From Hyphococcus luteus (GTDB lineage Bacteria > Pseudomonadota > Alphaproteobacteria > Caulobacterales > Parvularculaceae), in contig NZ_PJCH01000005.1 of NCBI RefSeq assembly GCF_002943565.1, forward strand, positions 310,001 through 374,000: a stretch of DNA of 64,000 nucleotides, in the 5' to 3' direction. A program made the position numbers and the translations under genes. Positions within the stretch are counted from its first letter, which is position 1, and the number at the start of each line of letters is the position of its first letter. Positions 41,794 to 50,164 of the stretch are shown piece after piece. The notes beneath the pieces are model-generated. The model had not been told where the DNA came from. It worked only from the letters and a program-made list of their open reading frames with translations, and did no database searches.

Positions 41794-42753
41794 ATGGAAG
41801 CCGACCTTTCCGAACATCTCGGAAGGTCGGGCGAATTTCTTATCGGTCTTTTCGGCCTTCTTGTTCTGGCGCTGATGCACAAGGACGTGCGGCGCAAGAC
41901 AGCTGCGGCCGCCCAACGCGGTTTCGGCTTATTCGCATGGCTCCACAGGCAAACAAGCCGCCGCAGTTCTTTCTATGCGAACTGGGCGCGCGCCTTCCGC
42001 TATCTGTTTCAGGATCGGCGCGATCTTTTTTCCATTGTCATCGCCCTGACGGCGCTCGATTACCTCTCGGGCTGGCACGCGAATTTCTTCTTCCGCCAAT
42101 TTGACCTCGCTACGGCTTACGAAAGCTATCAACCCGCCGACATCCTCCTTGCCTATTACTCGTCAGCGGAGTTTGCACTCAGCGTCTTGCGGATTTTCGG
42201 CTACGCGCTTTTTGGCTGGCTTGCGTTTCGCGTCGCCGCCGGCGCGAGCTATCGAGAGGCGGTGCAATTCCGGCCCCTCCGGCAACTGGCGGGCCTCTTC
42301 TTCTGCATTTACGGTGCTCAGGTTTTCACCGACACGCTCATGCCCCTTAACTTGAGCGCATTCAATCTGCTTACGGAATATATGCTTTTCTTTGCCTTCA
42401 CGGGCGCCCAGATGCTGATCGGCGCGGCTTGCATGGGTCTCGGGGCGGCGCTGTTGAACAAGCGGAACGATGGCGTGCGGCTCAAAAGCGCCGGGGCGGC
42501 GCTGCTCGGATATTTACTGGTCACGCATCTGCTGCAATGGCTTTACTTCGCCATGGACTGGCTGGCCGTGCCGACCAGGACTGTATGGCTGCGCGTCGCC
42601 GAATATTACGCGAGCAATTTCACCTATACCCTGTTGACCAACGTCCTGCTGACGGCGTTCGCCATAAGACTCGCCTGCCCGAAAGGCTTGAGCGAACCTG
42701 GCTCAACCGCGCCGGACAGCGTGGCGTCAGATCACGCCGCGGACGCGGTTTGA
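41794..42753 (+). CDS. Multi-pass membrane protein of unknown function
   Basis: I recognise no family. The 319-residue product has about seven hydrophobic segments, with an amphipathic basic region at residues 25-70 (KDVRRKTAAAAQRGF and RQTSRRSSFYANWARAF). Its start is 5 bp after the sdhB stop codon, so it is probably on the sdhB transcript. The 3' end overlaps the convergent small membrane gene by 27 bp. Nothing ties it to respiration beyond position. Confidence 0.55.
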   Translation: MEADLSEHLGRSGEFLIGLFGLLVLALMHKDVRRKTAAAAQRGFGLFAWLHRQTSRRSSFYANWARAFRYLFQDRRDLFSIVIALTALDYLSGWHANFFFRQFDLATAYESYQPADILLAYYSSAEFALSVLRIFGYALFGWLAFRVAAGASYREAVQFRPLRQLAGLFFCIYGAQVFTDTLMPLNLSAFNLLTEYMLFFAFTGAQMLIGAACMGLGAALLNKRNDGVRLKSAGAALLGYLLVTHLLQWLYFAMDWLAVPTRTVWLRVAEYYASNFTYTLLTNVLLTAFAIRLACPKGLSEPGSTAPDSVASDHAADAV

Positions 42754-43014
42754 CTTGATTTTCTTCTTGGCGCTTGCCGCCCGGATCGCCGCGGCGCGCG
42801 CCGCGCGGGCCTCATCCTTGCTTGCCGGGGAAACGCCGGCGCCCGCCTGCCAGAAAAGCATGCGCGCTTCGCTGAGGACGTTATAGGCGCGCAAGGCGAG
42901 CACCAGGCCAATCAGGGCGAGCATGAAAGACGCCGCCAGGACGCCGATTTGCAGATAGGTCATGTTCGCTTCGATGTCCTGCATCAGAAGCGCCGCTGCT
43001 TCCTGATTGTTCAT
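42727..43014 (-). CDS. Small single-segment membrane protein
   Basis: The 95-residue product has an acidic N-terminus (MNNQEAAALLMQDIEANMTY), one hydrophobic segment (about 20-42, IGVLAASFMLALIGLVLALR) and a basic C-terminus ending AKKKIKSNRVRGVI. ATG at 43014 is preceded by AGAGGGG. No family recognised. The 366 bp upstream to the ammonium transporter is AT-rich and holds no gene; it must contain the promoter of both genes. Confidence 0.5.
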   Translation of the reverse strand: MNNQEAAALLMQDIEANMTYLQIGVLAASFMLALIGLVLALRAYNVLSEARMLFWQAGAGVSPASKDEARAARAAAIRAASAKKKIKSNRVRGVI

Positions 43015-43380
43015 ACGCCCCTCTTCACGACAAACCCCTCGGCGACCCGCTGCATGAGATCTGGCCCTTGAAGCCAACGCATGCGAACAAGCAGCATCGA
43101 AAATTCTATACGCCGCGAACCGCGCTCCGCAACCGCTTTGTTGCAACGCGGGACACGCCTCAAGCCAAAAAGGGGTTGATGCTAAATTATTAGCATTATA
43201 TGGCTTAATGTTCGCAGTATTTTGCTATTTTAACGTTCATATAGCTTATTCATCCCATCTTATGTTGCGCCGCGAAATTATTTTCCGCATCATCCCGGCA
43301 CGGATGACTTGCGGGGTCGTGGGGTAAAGTCTCTGTACGGACGATCCCTCGCGCCCGAAAATCCAAAGTGAGGGGCTAAT
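43015..43380. other. Gene-free AT-rich interval before the ammonium transporter
   Basis: No ORF, RNA or terminator seen. The central part (43190-43260) is distinctly AT-rich and should carry the amt promoter. A glnK gene, often next to amtB, is absent. A nearby sequence resembling a sigma-54 site fails on spacing. Confidence 0.5.
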
Positions 43381-44727
43381 ATGTCAAAAATAAAATCAGC
43401 AATTAGCGCGAGTTTGGCGGCGGCGGTCATGCTTGCGGGCGCAGCATTTGCGCAGGATCCAGCCGCGGCGGAGGCGTCAACCGCGCCGGCGCCGGATACG
43501 GCGTTCATCTTCAACACGCTGTCTTTCATGATCATGGGCATGGTGGTCATGTTCATGGCCGCCGGTTTCTGCATGCTGGAAGCAGGCCTGGTGCGGTCGA
43601 AAAACGCCGCGACCATCTGCCTGAAGAACATCACGCTTTACGCCATCGCCACCGTCATGGTCTGGCTCGTCGGCTATAACGTCATCTACGGCGTCGACAC
43701 CGGCGGCTATATCGGCACGCTCGCCATCTGGTCGGCGGACGATTCAAAAGCGCTCGAGACCGGCTATTCGGCGTCTTCCGACTGGTTCTTCCAGATGGTC
43801 TTCGTCGCCACCGCGGCGTCCATCGTGTCCGGCACCATCGCCGAACGCGTGCGCCTGTGGCCGTTCTTCATTTTCACCGCGCTCCTGACGGGCCTCATCT
43901 ATCCGATCCAGGCGTCCTGGGAGTGGGGCGGCGGCTGGCTCGACGCCCGCTACGGCTTCTCCGATTTCGCCGGTTCGACCCTGGTGCACGCCACCGGCGG
44001 CTGGGCGGCGCTGGCGGCGGCCATCGCGCTGGGGCCGCGGCGCGGCAAATACGGACCGAATGGCGAGATCGTCACCATTCGCGGGTCTTCCCTGCCGCTG
44101 GCGACGCTCGGCACCTTCATTCTCTGGCTCGGCTGGTTCGGCTTTAACGGCGGCTCGCAGCTTGCGCTGGGATCGCTCGACGACTCGATCGCGATCTCGA
44201 ACATCTTCGTCAACACCAATATGGCGGCGGCCACCGGCGTCATCACCGTGGTGATCTTGTGCACCTTCTTGAAGCGCAAGATCGATCTTTCCATGGCCTT
44301 GAACGGCGCCATCGGCGGCCTCGTCTCGATCACGGCCGAACCCTTGATGCCGGCGGTCTGGCAGGCGGCGATGATCGGCGCCGTCGGCGGCGGCATCATC
44401 TTCGTCGTCACGCCGATGCTCGAATACGCCCGCATCGACGATGTGGTCGGCGCCATTCCGGCGCACCTGTTCTGCGGCATGTGGGGCACGATCGCGGTCC
44501 CCTTGAGCAACAGCGACGCGACCTTTGTCGGTCAGGCGGTCGGCATCGCCGCCAACGGCGTCTTCGTCTTCTTCACCAGTCTCGTGATCTGGTTCCTGAT
44601 GAAAATCATCATCGGCATCCGGGCGAGCGCGGAGGAAGAAGAAAAAGGCCTCGACGATTCGGAAGTCGGCGCGCCGGCATGGCCGGACTTCCACGCCGGC
44701 GAAAAACCCTTGCAGCCTGCGGAATAG
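43381..44727 (+). CDS. amt: Ammonium transporter (Amt family)
   Basis: An ammonia/ammonium channel of 448 residues with a cleaved signal peptide (about 1-22, AFA) and eleven membrane segments. The pore histidines are seen in STLVHATGGWAAL (about 199-211) and in AHLFCGMWGT (about 361-370), and the conserved GGSQLALGS stretch is present. The N-terminal signal and the MEAGLVRSKNA motif are normal for bacterial Amt. A strong terminator follows. The absence of an adjacent glnK suggests that its PII partner is encoded elsewhere. Confidence 0.94.
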   Translation: MSKIKSAISASLAAAVMLAGAAFAQDPAAAEASTAPAPDTAFIFNTLSFMIMGMVVMFMAAGFCMLEAGLVRSKNAATICLKNITLYAIATVMVWLVGYNVIYGVDTGGYIGTLAIWSADDSKALETGYSASSDWFFQMVFVATAASIVSGTIAERVRLWPFFIFTALLTGLIYPIQASWEWGGGWLDARYGFSDFAGSTLVHATGGWAALAAAIALGPRRGKYGPNGEIVTIRGSSLPLATLGTFILWLGWFGFNGGSQLALGSLDDSIAISNIFVNTNMAAATGVITVVILCTFLKRKIDLSMALNGAIGGLVSITAEPLMPAVWQAAMIGAVGGGIIFVVTPMLEYARIDDVVGAIPAHLFCGMWGTIAVPLSNSDATFVGQAVGIAANGVFVFFTSLVIWFLMKIIIGIRASAEEEEKGLDDSEVGAPAWPDFHAGEKPLQPAE

Positions 44728-44761
44728 CATTCGCTAAACTCAAGGCTTGCAAGCCCCACGG

Positions 44762-44791
44762 AACCCGGCGGCCTCGGCCGCCGGGTTTTTT
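44762..44791 (+). terminator. Terminator of the ammonium transporter gene
   Basis: AACCCGGCGGC pairs with GCCGCCGGGTT around a 4-base loop and is followed by TTTTTCTTTT, 35 bp after the stop codon. Very strong rho-independent terminator. Confidence 0.92.
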
Positions 44792-44892
44792 CTTTTCAGG
44801 AAAGCTCAACACGCCCCCGCCCGCCGCGCGACGCCTGCCCATCTTTGCGCGACGACGCAGGCCGCGCGGCCTGACGCCCCGGCCCATTCGGC

Positions 44893-44946
44893 CGCATCCG
44901 CCCTTCCGCATCCGCCCTTCCGCATCCGCCCTTCCGCATCCGCCTT
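44893..44946 (+). repeat. Tandem 14-bp repeat
   Basis: The unit CGCATCCGCCCTTC occurs in about 3.7 head-to-tail copies between the amt terminator and the ars promoter. Non-coding; possibly a slippage-generated array. Confidence 0.85.
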
Positions 44947-44971
44947 GTCGAGCATGCCCGGGAAAATTCGC

Positions 44972-45005
44972 TTGCCTTTAATTTGATTATTCTATAATTA
45001 TAGAA
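44972..45005 (+). promoter_or_regulatory. Promoter and ArsR operator of the ars operon
   Basis: A perfect TATAAT at 44993-44998 and TTGCCT about 15 bp upstream make a promoter. The -10 lies inside a perfect 16-bp palindrome TTCTATAATTATAGAA (44990-45005), a fitting ArsR operator. The arsR ATG is at 45008, only 9 bases after the -10, so the mRNA should start at or just before the initiation codon and be leaderless. Confidence 0.78.
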
Positions 45006-45007
45006 GT

Positions 45008-45337
45008 ATGGAAATTGAAACAGCAACCCAGGCATTTTCGGCGCTTTCGCAGGGCGCGCGCCTCGCCACGCTGAAAATGCTGATCAAGGCCGGGCCCCGC
45101 GGGGCCTCCGCCGGCGAAATCGCCGAGGCCATGAAGACGCCGCCGCCGACCATGTCCTTTCATTTGAAAGAACTCGAAAGGTCCGGCCTCGTCCACGCCC
45201 GCAAGGAGGGCCGCCGGGTCATCTATTCCGCCGATTATGGCGGGGTGCGCGAGCTGATCGATTTCCTCCTGGCCGATTGCTGCGGCGGCGACCGCCGGCT
45301 CTGCGGCCCTTACGTGGTAATCAAGGAGAGCGCCTGA
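45008..45337 (+). CDS. arsR: ArsR family metalloregulator
   Basis: A 109-residue ArsR/SmtB repressor. The winged-helix domain spans most of it, with GASAGEIAEAMKTPPPTMSF as the recognition region and LVHARKEGRRVIYS as the wing. Cysteines near the end (LLADCCGGDRRLC) form a likely As(III) site, as in C-terminal-site ArsR proteins. It is the first gene of arsR-arsI-arsC-acr3; the last base of its TGA stop overlaps arsI (TGATG). The overlapping palindrome suggests autorepression relieved by arsenite. Confidence 0.92.
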   Translation: MEIETATQAFSALSQGARLATLKMLIKAGPRGASAGEIAEAMKTPPPTMSFHLKELERSGLVHARKEGRRVIYSADYGGVRELIDFLLADCCGGDRRLCGPYVVIKESA

Positions 45338-45765
45338 TGAAACGCCTGCACATCCATATCCGCACCGACGACCTTGAAGGGTCGATCCGCTATTACGCCG
45401 CCCTGTTCGGCGCCGAGCCGGAAAAGCGCAAACACGATTATGCGCGCTGGCTTCTCGACGACCCGGCGGTGAACCTCGCCGTTTCCAGCCGCGGCGGATC
45501 CGGCGGCGTCGATCATCTCGGGATCAGCCTCGACGACAATGACGGGCTTGAAGCCATCGCCGCCCGCCTGCGCGACAAGGCCGCGCCCGTCGCCGCCGAA
45601 GACGAGGCGACCTGCTGTTACGCCAGAAGCGACAAATACTGGAGCCACGATCCCCAAGGCGCGGTCTGGGAGCTGTTTCACACCTATGGCGACAGCGAAA
45701 CATTCGGCGAGGATTTTCGCCCGGCTCCGCAATCGGACGCCTCCGGCGCCTGCTGCGGCGCTTAA
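45337..45765 (+). CDS. arsI: ArsI/CadI family C-As lyase
   Basis: ArsI is a vicinal-oxygen-chelate (glyoxalase-fold) dioxygenase that cleaves carbon-arsenic bonds, for example demethylating trivalent methylarsenite to As(III). The 142-residue sequence has the metal-binding residues His5, His60 and Glu112 and the substrate-binding vicinal cysteines Cys93-Cys94 in EATCCYARSDKYW, plus a second pair near the end (ACCGA). Length and motif match characterised ArsI. ATG at 45337 overlaps the arsR stop by 1 base. Confidence 0.9.
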   Translation: MKRLHIHIRTDDLEGSIRYYAALFGAEPEKRKHDYARWLLDDPAVNLAVSSRGGSGGVDHLGISLDDNDGLEAIAARLRDKAAPVAAEDEATCCYARSDKYWSHDPQGAVWELFHTYGDSETFGEDFRPAPQSDASGACCGA

Positions 45766-45771
45766 AGCCCC

Positions 45772-46221
45772 ATGCGCAACATCCTCTTCCTGTGCACCGG
45801 CAATTCGGCGCGCTCGATCATGGCTGAAGGCTATATGAACCATGCCGGGACAAAGGCGTGGCGCGCCTTTTCCGCCGGCTCGACGCCGACCGGCGAGGTC
45901 AATCCGTTCGCCCTTGAAACCTTGCGCGCCCATGGCGTCGCCATCGCGGAAGAGGACGCCCGCTCGAAAAGCTGGGACGAATTCGCGGGCGCCGGCGCGC
46001 CGCTGATGGATGCGGTCGTCACCGTCTGCGACAACGCCGCGGGCGAGACCTGCCCCGTCTGGCCGGCGAAGAACGGCGCCGCGCCGCACAAGCTGCACTG
46101 GTCGTTTCCGGACCCGGCCGCAGCCGGGGGAAGCGATAACGCCAAGCGCGAGGCATTCGAAAAAGTCTTTGCCGACATCCGCGCTCATATCGACGCATTT
46201 CTGGCGCAGTCCAACGATTAG
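45772..46221 (+). CDS. arsC: Arsenate reductase (low-molecular-weight phosphatase type)
   Basis: ArsC reduces arsenate to arsenite. This 149-residue protein is of the LMW-PTP class linked to thioredoxin: the P-loop CTGNSAR (Cys8 to Arg14) is at the N-terminus and the catalytic Asp lies in the downstream DPAAAG. The segment [14 protein letters not shown] carries further cysteines characteristic of this ArsC group. It is 6 bp after arsI and 16 bp before acr3. It converts the substrate for the export pump encoded next. Confidence 0.92.
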   Translation: MRNILFLCTGNSARSIMAEGYMNHAGTKAWRAFSAGSTPTGEVNPFALETLRAHGVAIAEEDARSKSWDEFAGAGAPLMDAVVTVCDNAAGETCPVWPAKNGAAPHKLHWSFPDPAAAGGSDNAKREAFEKVFADIRAHIDAFLAQSND

Positions 46222-46237
46222 CCAGGGAGAGGCTGCT

Positions 46238-47266
46238 TTGTCCGTATTCGAACGATATTTGTCGCTCTGGGTCGCGCTGTGCATTGTCGCAGGCATCGCG
46301 CTCGGCGAGCTCATGCCCGGCCTCTTTCAGATGCTGGCCTCATGGCAGGCCGCCAATGTCAATTTCGCCGTGGCCGTTCTGATCTGGGCCATGGTCTATC
46401 CGATGATGATCGGCGTCGATTTCGCCAGCCTCAGGCGCATCGGCGACCGGCCCAAGGGACTCGCCGTCACCCTTGCGGTGAACTGGCTGATCAAGCCTTT
46501 CACCATGGCGGCGCTCGGCGTCCTCTTTTTTAAGCATGTTTTCGCCGGGCTGATCCCGCCAGAAGACGCCGAAGGCTATATCGCCGGGCTCATTCTGCTC
46601 GGCGCGGCGCCCTGCACCGCCATGGTCTTCGTCTGGTCGCAGCTGACCAAGGGCGATCCAACCTACACCCTCGCGCAGGTCAGCGTGAACGACGCCATCA
46701 TGGTCTTCGCTTTCGCGCCCATCGTCGCCTTCCTGCTCGGCGTCGTCGACATCGCCGTGCCCTGGGAGACGCTCCTTCTTTCCGTGACGCTTTATGTGGT
46801 GATCCCGCTGATCGCCGGGGCGGCGACGCGCGCAGCGCTCGCTCGCCAGGGCGGCGAGGCGGCCATCGCCGGCTTCACCGCGCGCTTGAAACCCTATTCC
46901 GTCATCGGCCTCCTCGCGACGGTCGTGCTGCTCTTCGGTTTTCAGGGCGGGGTCATTCTGGACCGCCCGCTCGTCATCGCACTGATCGCCGCTCCCCTGC
47001 TGATCCAGTCCTACGGGGTCTTCACGCTCGCCTACGCCGCCGCCTGGGCCTGGCGCATTCCGTTCAACATCGCCGCGCCTTGCGCGCTGATCGGCACGTC
47101 GAATTTCTTCGAACTGGCGGTCGCGGTCGCCATCAGCCTGTTCGGCCTCGACTCCGGCGCGGCGCTCGCCACTGTGGTGGGCGTCCTTGTCGAGGTGCCG
47201 GTCATGCTGTCTCTCGTCGCCTTCGCCAATGCGACGCAAAGACATTTCCCCTTGTCCGGCAAGTGA
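46238..47266 (+). CDS. acr3: ACR3 family arsenite efflux transporter
   Basis: ACR3 exports As(III). The 342-residue protein has ten membrane segments and the family motifs [19 protein letters not shown] (with the functionally important cysteine, about residue 127), [13 protein letters not shown] and [22 protein letters not shown] start at 46238 is supported by AGGGAGAGG 5 nt upstream; no ATG gives a comparable N-terminus. It ends the arsenic operon. It is convergent with a small membrane gene 12 bp downstream. Confidence 0.93.
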   Translation: MSVFERYLSLWVALCIVAGIALGELMPGLFQMLASWQAANVNFAVAVLIWAMVYPMMIGVDFASLRRIGDRPKGLAVTLAVNWLIKPFTMAALGVLFFKHVFAGLIPPEDAEGYIAGLILLGAAPCTAMVFVWSQLTKGDPTYTLAQVSVNDAIMVFAFAPIVAFLLGVVDIAVPWETLLLSVTLYVVIPLIAGAATRAALARQGGEAAIAGFTARLKPYSVIGLLATVVLLFGFQGGVILDRPLVIALIAAPLLIQSYGVFTLAYAAAWAWRIPFNIAAPCALIGTSNFFELAVAVAISLFGLDSGAALATVVGVLVEVPVMLSLVAFANATQRHFPLSGK

Positions 47267-47277
47267 CGCGGCAGGCC

Positions 47278-47697
47278 TTACAGGATCGCAATGCCGCGGC
47301 GTTTCAGCATGATGAAATAGAGAATAAACAACGCCACGAAGACGATGTCGCCGGCGATCACCACAATGGCGAACGAGGACGTCCAGCCCTTCACATACAT
47401 GAAGCAGAGATTGAGCGCGAAAAGCGCCTTGCCCAGCCCGCCCATCAGCACAATGCCGGTATGGCGCGCCGGATGGACGGCGGCCATGAGAAACCCGAAC
47501 CCGTAGAGAAAAGCCGTGCCCCAGGCGCCGCGATAGACTGCTGTCATCACCGGATCGGCGAGCGCGCGTCCGAACTCTCGTTCGAACATCCCGCCCGCGT
47601 CAACGAGGCCCGGGATCGCGCCAGCGAAATTCCAAATCGCCGAGATGACAAAAAGGATGCGGAAAAATTTCAGCGCGCCGCCGCTCAACTCATTCAT
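47278..47697 (-). CDS. Four-segment membrane protein of unknown function
   Basis: The 139-residue product has four hydrophobic segments (about 9-28, 60-75, 82-100, 110-130). The pattern FRILFVISAIWNFAGAIPGL and YRGAWGTAFLYGFGF is seen in several uncharacterised bacterial membrane proteins. It overlaps the DUF2147 gene by 8 bp and is co-transcribed, with a TetR-type regulator divergent from the pair. Function unknown. Confidence 0.6.
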   Translation of the reverse strand: MNELSGGALKFFRILFVISAIWNFAGAIPGLVDAGGMFEREFGRALADPVMTAVYRGAWGTAFLYGFGFLMAAVHPARHTGIVLMGGLGKALFALNLCFMYVKGWTSSFAIVVIAGDIVFVALFILYFIMLKRRGIAIL

Positions 47698-48157
47698 TCG
47701 TTTCTTCCTTGTTTGGCGCCGCCTCGGAATCGGCGATGCGCGTCCAGACCTGCGTGCGGCAGAACGGCCCGAGGCAGCCTTTCACCCGAAGCCGGTCACG
47801 GGCGACGAGATCCATGGCCGAGCGGAAGGTCTGACCGGTCTCGGGATTGTAAAGCCGCCCGTCCCGCCAGCCGTCTTCGTTACGCGAATAACCCCACAGG
47901 ATAGGGAGCCCATCGAGCGGCCGGCCCCGAAGCGCAGGGTCGCGGTTGTTCTCGTCGCGGCTGCGCCCGCCGCTGATTTCGTCATCGACCGAGACGAGAA
48001 ACCCGCAGGGAGAACCGTCCCCGCAATCGGTGATCCTCACCTCGGCGCCGTGACGCACCGTGCGCCAGTCGCCGGCGATCGCGGCAAGGCCGTTAGCGCC
48101 GGCCGGACCGGCCGGAACCATCGAAACGGCGATCGACAAAGCAGCAAACCGGCGCAT
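47690..48157 (-). CDS. DUF2147 domain-containing exported protein
   Basis: A 155-residue protein with a signal peptide (about 1-21) and one DUF2147 domain. Recognition points are IAGDWRTVRHGAEVRITDCG, RPLDGLPILWGY, DGRLYNPETGQTF and DRLRVKGCLGPFCRTQVWTR. DUF2147 proteins are small periplasmic lipocalin-like domains of unknown function. It is the first gene of a two-gene operon, divergent from a TetR regulator, with a palindrome between them. Confidence 0.85.
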   Translation of the reverse strand: MRRFAALSIAVSMVPAGPAGANGLAAIAGDWRTVRHGAEVRITDCGDGSPCGFLVSVDDEISGGRSRDENNRDPALRGRPLDGLPILWGYSRNEDGWRDGRLYNPETGQTFRSAMDLVARDRLRVKGCLGPFCRTQVWTRIADSEAAPNKEETNE

Positions 48158-48181
48158 TTGCGGCGTTCCCCCCTATTTATT

Positions 48182-48195
48182 TATAACGCGTTATA
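48182..48195 (+). promoter_or_regulatory. Candidate TetR operator
   Basis: A perfect 14-bp palindrome, TATAACGCGTTATA, lies in the 87-bp space between the DUF2147 start (48157) and the TetR start (48245), in an AT-rich tract. A likely operator for both directions. Confidence 0.6.
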
Positions 48196-48244
48196 TTTTA
48201 ATATCTCCGCTTGGTCAAGCCCGCCGATCTGCTAAGGATTGCTC

Positions 48245-48874
48245 ATGCCCCCACCCCAATCTCCTGCATCGCCGACACGCGGCCGGCCGGTCCTGTCCGA
48301 AGGAGAAAAAGCCGATATGCGGCGGCGCATCGCCGAGGGCGCGATGCGGCTGTTTCAGGAAGACGGGTACGACGCGGTCTCCATGCGCCGCCTGGCCAAT
48401 GAGGCCGGGTGCACCGTGATGACGCTCTACCGATATTTCGACCGCAAGATCGATATTCTGCGCGCGCTCTGGGCGGAGGTGTTCGCCGAGCTGTTCGACA
48501 GACTCGACAGGATCGCCGCTGAAGAGCGCGACCCGGTCCGGCGGCTCAATGCGGTTGCGCTTGGATATGTGGAATTCTGGCTCGAGCGCCGCGAGCACTA
48601 TTTCCTGGTCTTCATGTCGAGCGGCGTGTCGCAATCGGATGTCAGCGTCTTTGTCGGCGATGACAATGTGGTCCGCCGCTTCGGCGTCATCCGCGACAGC
48701 CTCGCCGCCGCGCTCGGCGCCGGCGCGGACGAAAAAGATATAAACCTGAAAGCGGAGCTGCTCCTTTGCACGCTGAACGGCGTCGCGCACAATCTGATCA
48801 CCATCAGCGCCTATCCATGGTCCGACCCGAAGGCGCTTGTCCGGGAAGGTGTGTCGGCGATCCTGAAGCCATAG
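48245..48874 (+). CDS. TetR family transcriptional regulator
   Basis: A 209-residue regulator. The N-terminal helix-turn-helix (about residues 25-70) reads RIAEGAMRLFQEDGYDAVSM then LANEAGCTVMTLYRYFDRKI, the standard TetR pattern. The C-terminal ligand-binding domain is unclassified. ATG at 48245 is taken; a TTG two codons earlier is an alternative. It is divergent from the DUF2147 operon with a palindrome between the starts, making autoregulation plus control of that operon likely. Confidence 0.9.
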   Translation: MPPPQSPASPTRGRPVLSEGEKADMRRRIAEGAMRLFQEDGYDAVSMRRLANEAGCTVMTLYRYFDRKIDILRALWAEVFAELFDRLDRIAAEERDPVRRLNAVALGYVEFWLERREHYFLVFMSSGVSQSDVSVFVGDDNVVRRFGVIRDSLAAALGAGADEKDINLKAELLLCTLNGVAHNLITISAYPWSDPKALVREGVSAILKP

Positions 48875-48950
48875 GCGGACATTGTTAAAGAACGCACGCC
48901 CGCGAGATCAAACGTGACGGCGGCCTCCAAGCAGATTATAGCCGCAAGGG

Positions 48951-50093
48951 ATGAGGGGACCGCGCCCGCGATATGACGCGCTCGTAGAGGCGGGCGAACT
49001 GGCGAACGATCCGGCGCAGGAAGCGGCGGCCGATCGCCTGCAGACGCTGCATGACGCCCTCAAGGGCTATAAAGGCCCCCGCAATGGCTGGTTCGGCGGC
49101 AGGAAAGACCCGCCGGAAGGGGTTTATCTCTGGGGCGGGGTCGGGCGCGGCAAGACGCTGCTCATGGACCTCTTCTTCAACAACACCCCCTTCCACCGCA
49201 AACGCCGGGCGCATTTCCACGAATTCATGGCCGACGCCCATGAGCGCATCGCCGCCTGGCGCGCGCTCCCGGCGGCGGAAAAGAAAAAGCATAAAGCGTA
49301 TGACCGCGCCTCCCCCGACGATCCCATGCCGCCGGTCGCCCATGATCTCGCCCGCGAAGCGCTTCTCCTTTGCTTTGACGAGTTTCACGTCACCGACATC
49401 GCCGACGCCATGATCCTCGGCCGGCTCTTCACGGCCCTCCTCGAACACGGCGTCGTCGTCGTCGCGACGTCGAACCGAACGCCTGACGATCTCTACAAGG
49501 ACGGCCTCAACCGCCAGCTCTTCCTGCCTTTCATCGAACTTTTGAAATCCTCGCTCGATATTCTCGAATTGCAGTCGGCGCAGGATTACCGGCTCGCCAA
49601 ACTCACCGCCGCGCCGGTTTATTATGCGCCGCTTGGCCCTGAAGCCGACATGGCCATGGACGCCGCCTGGACGCGCATGCTGAGCGGCGGCCATGAACGG
49701 CGCGAAGACATCGCCTTGAAAGGGCGTAAACTGATCGTTCCGCGCGCGGGACGCGGCGCGGCGCGGTTCGATTTCGCCGAACTCTGCGAAAGGCCGCTGG
49801 GCGCGTCCGATTATCTGGCGCTTGCGCGACGCTACGGCGCGCTTTTCATCGACCATATTCCGATCATGGGACCGGATGAACGCAACGAGGCGAAACGCTT
49901 TTCAACGCTGATCGATACGCTCTACGACGCCCGGGTGAAGCTTGTCTGTTCCGCCGACGGCGAACCGGACGATCTCTACCGGGACGGCCACGGCGCCTTT
50001 GAATTCGAACGCACCGCCTCGCGGCTCATGGAGATGCGCACCGGCGATTACCTTTCCGCGGCCACGGCGGCCCCGGCGGAGCGTTCCGAATAA
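48951..50093 (+). CDS. zapE: Cell division protein ZapE (AFG1-like ATPase)
   Basis: ZapE is an AAA-type ATPase associated with the division ring during stress. The 380-residue protein has Walker A GGVGRGKTLLMDLFF (about residues 61-75) and Walker B LLCFDEFHVTDIADAMIL (about 139-156), followed by the sensor region VVATSNRTPDDLYKDGLNRQ typical of the AFG1/ZapE family. The start RYDALVEAGELANDPAQ is normal. It stands alone between the TetR gene and a repeat protein. Confidence 0.92.
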   Translation: MRGPRPRYDALVEAGELANDPAQEAAADRLQTLHDALKGYKGPRNGWFGGRKDPPEGVYLWGGVGRGKTLLMDLFFNNTPFHRKRRAHFHEFMADAHERIAAWRALPAAEKKKHKAYDRASPDDPMPPVAHDLAREALLLCFDEFHVTDIADAMILGRLFTALLEHGVVVVATSNRTPDDLYKDGLNRQLFLPFIELLKSSLDILELQSAQDYRLAKLTAAPVYYAPLGPEADMAMDAAWTRMLSGGHERREDIALKGRKLIVPRAGRGAARFDFAELCERPLGASDYLALARRYGALFIDHIPIMGPDERNEAKRFSTLIDTLYDARVKLVCSADGEPDDLYRDGHGAFEFERTASRLMEMRTGDYLSAATAAPAERSE

Positions 50094-50164
50094 GCGGCGA
50101 AGCGATGGATTTTAGCGCCCGGGCGGACTAGCATGAACAACGGTTTTCAGCGAAGGATCGGCGC

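Noticed and set aside
43296-43313. Sigma-54-like sequence CGGCACGGATGACTTGC upstream of the ammonium transporter
   Set aside because: The spacing between the GG and GC elements is two bases too long for a -24/-12 promoter.
44893-44946. Possible CRISPR array
   Set aside because: The 14-bp units are directly adjacent without spacers and there are no cas genes nearby.
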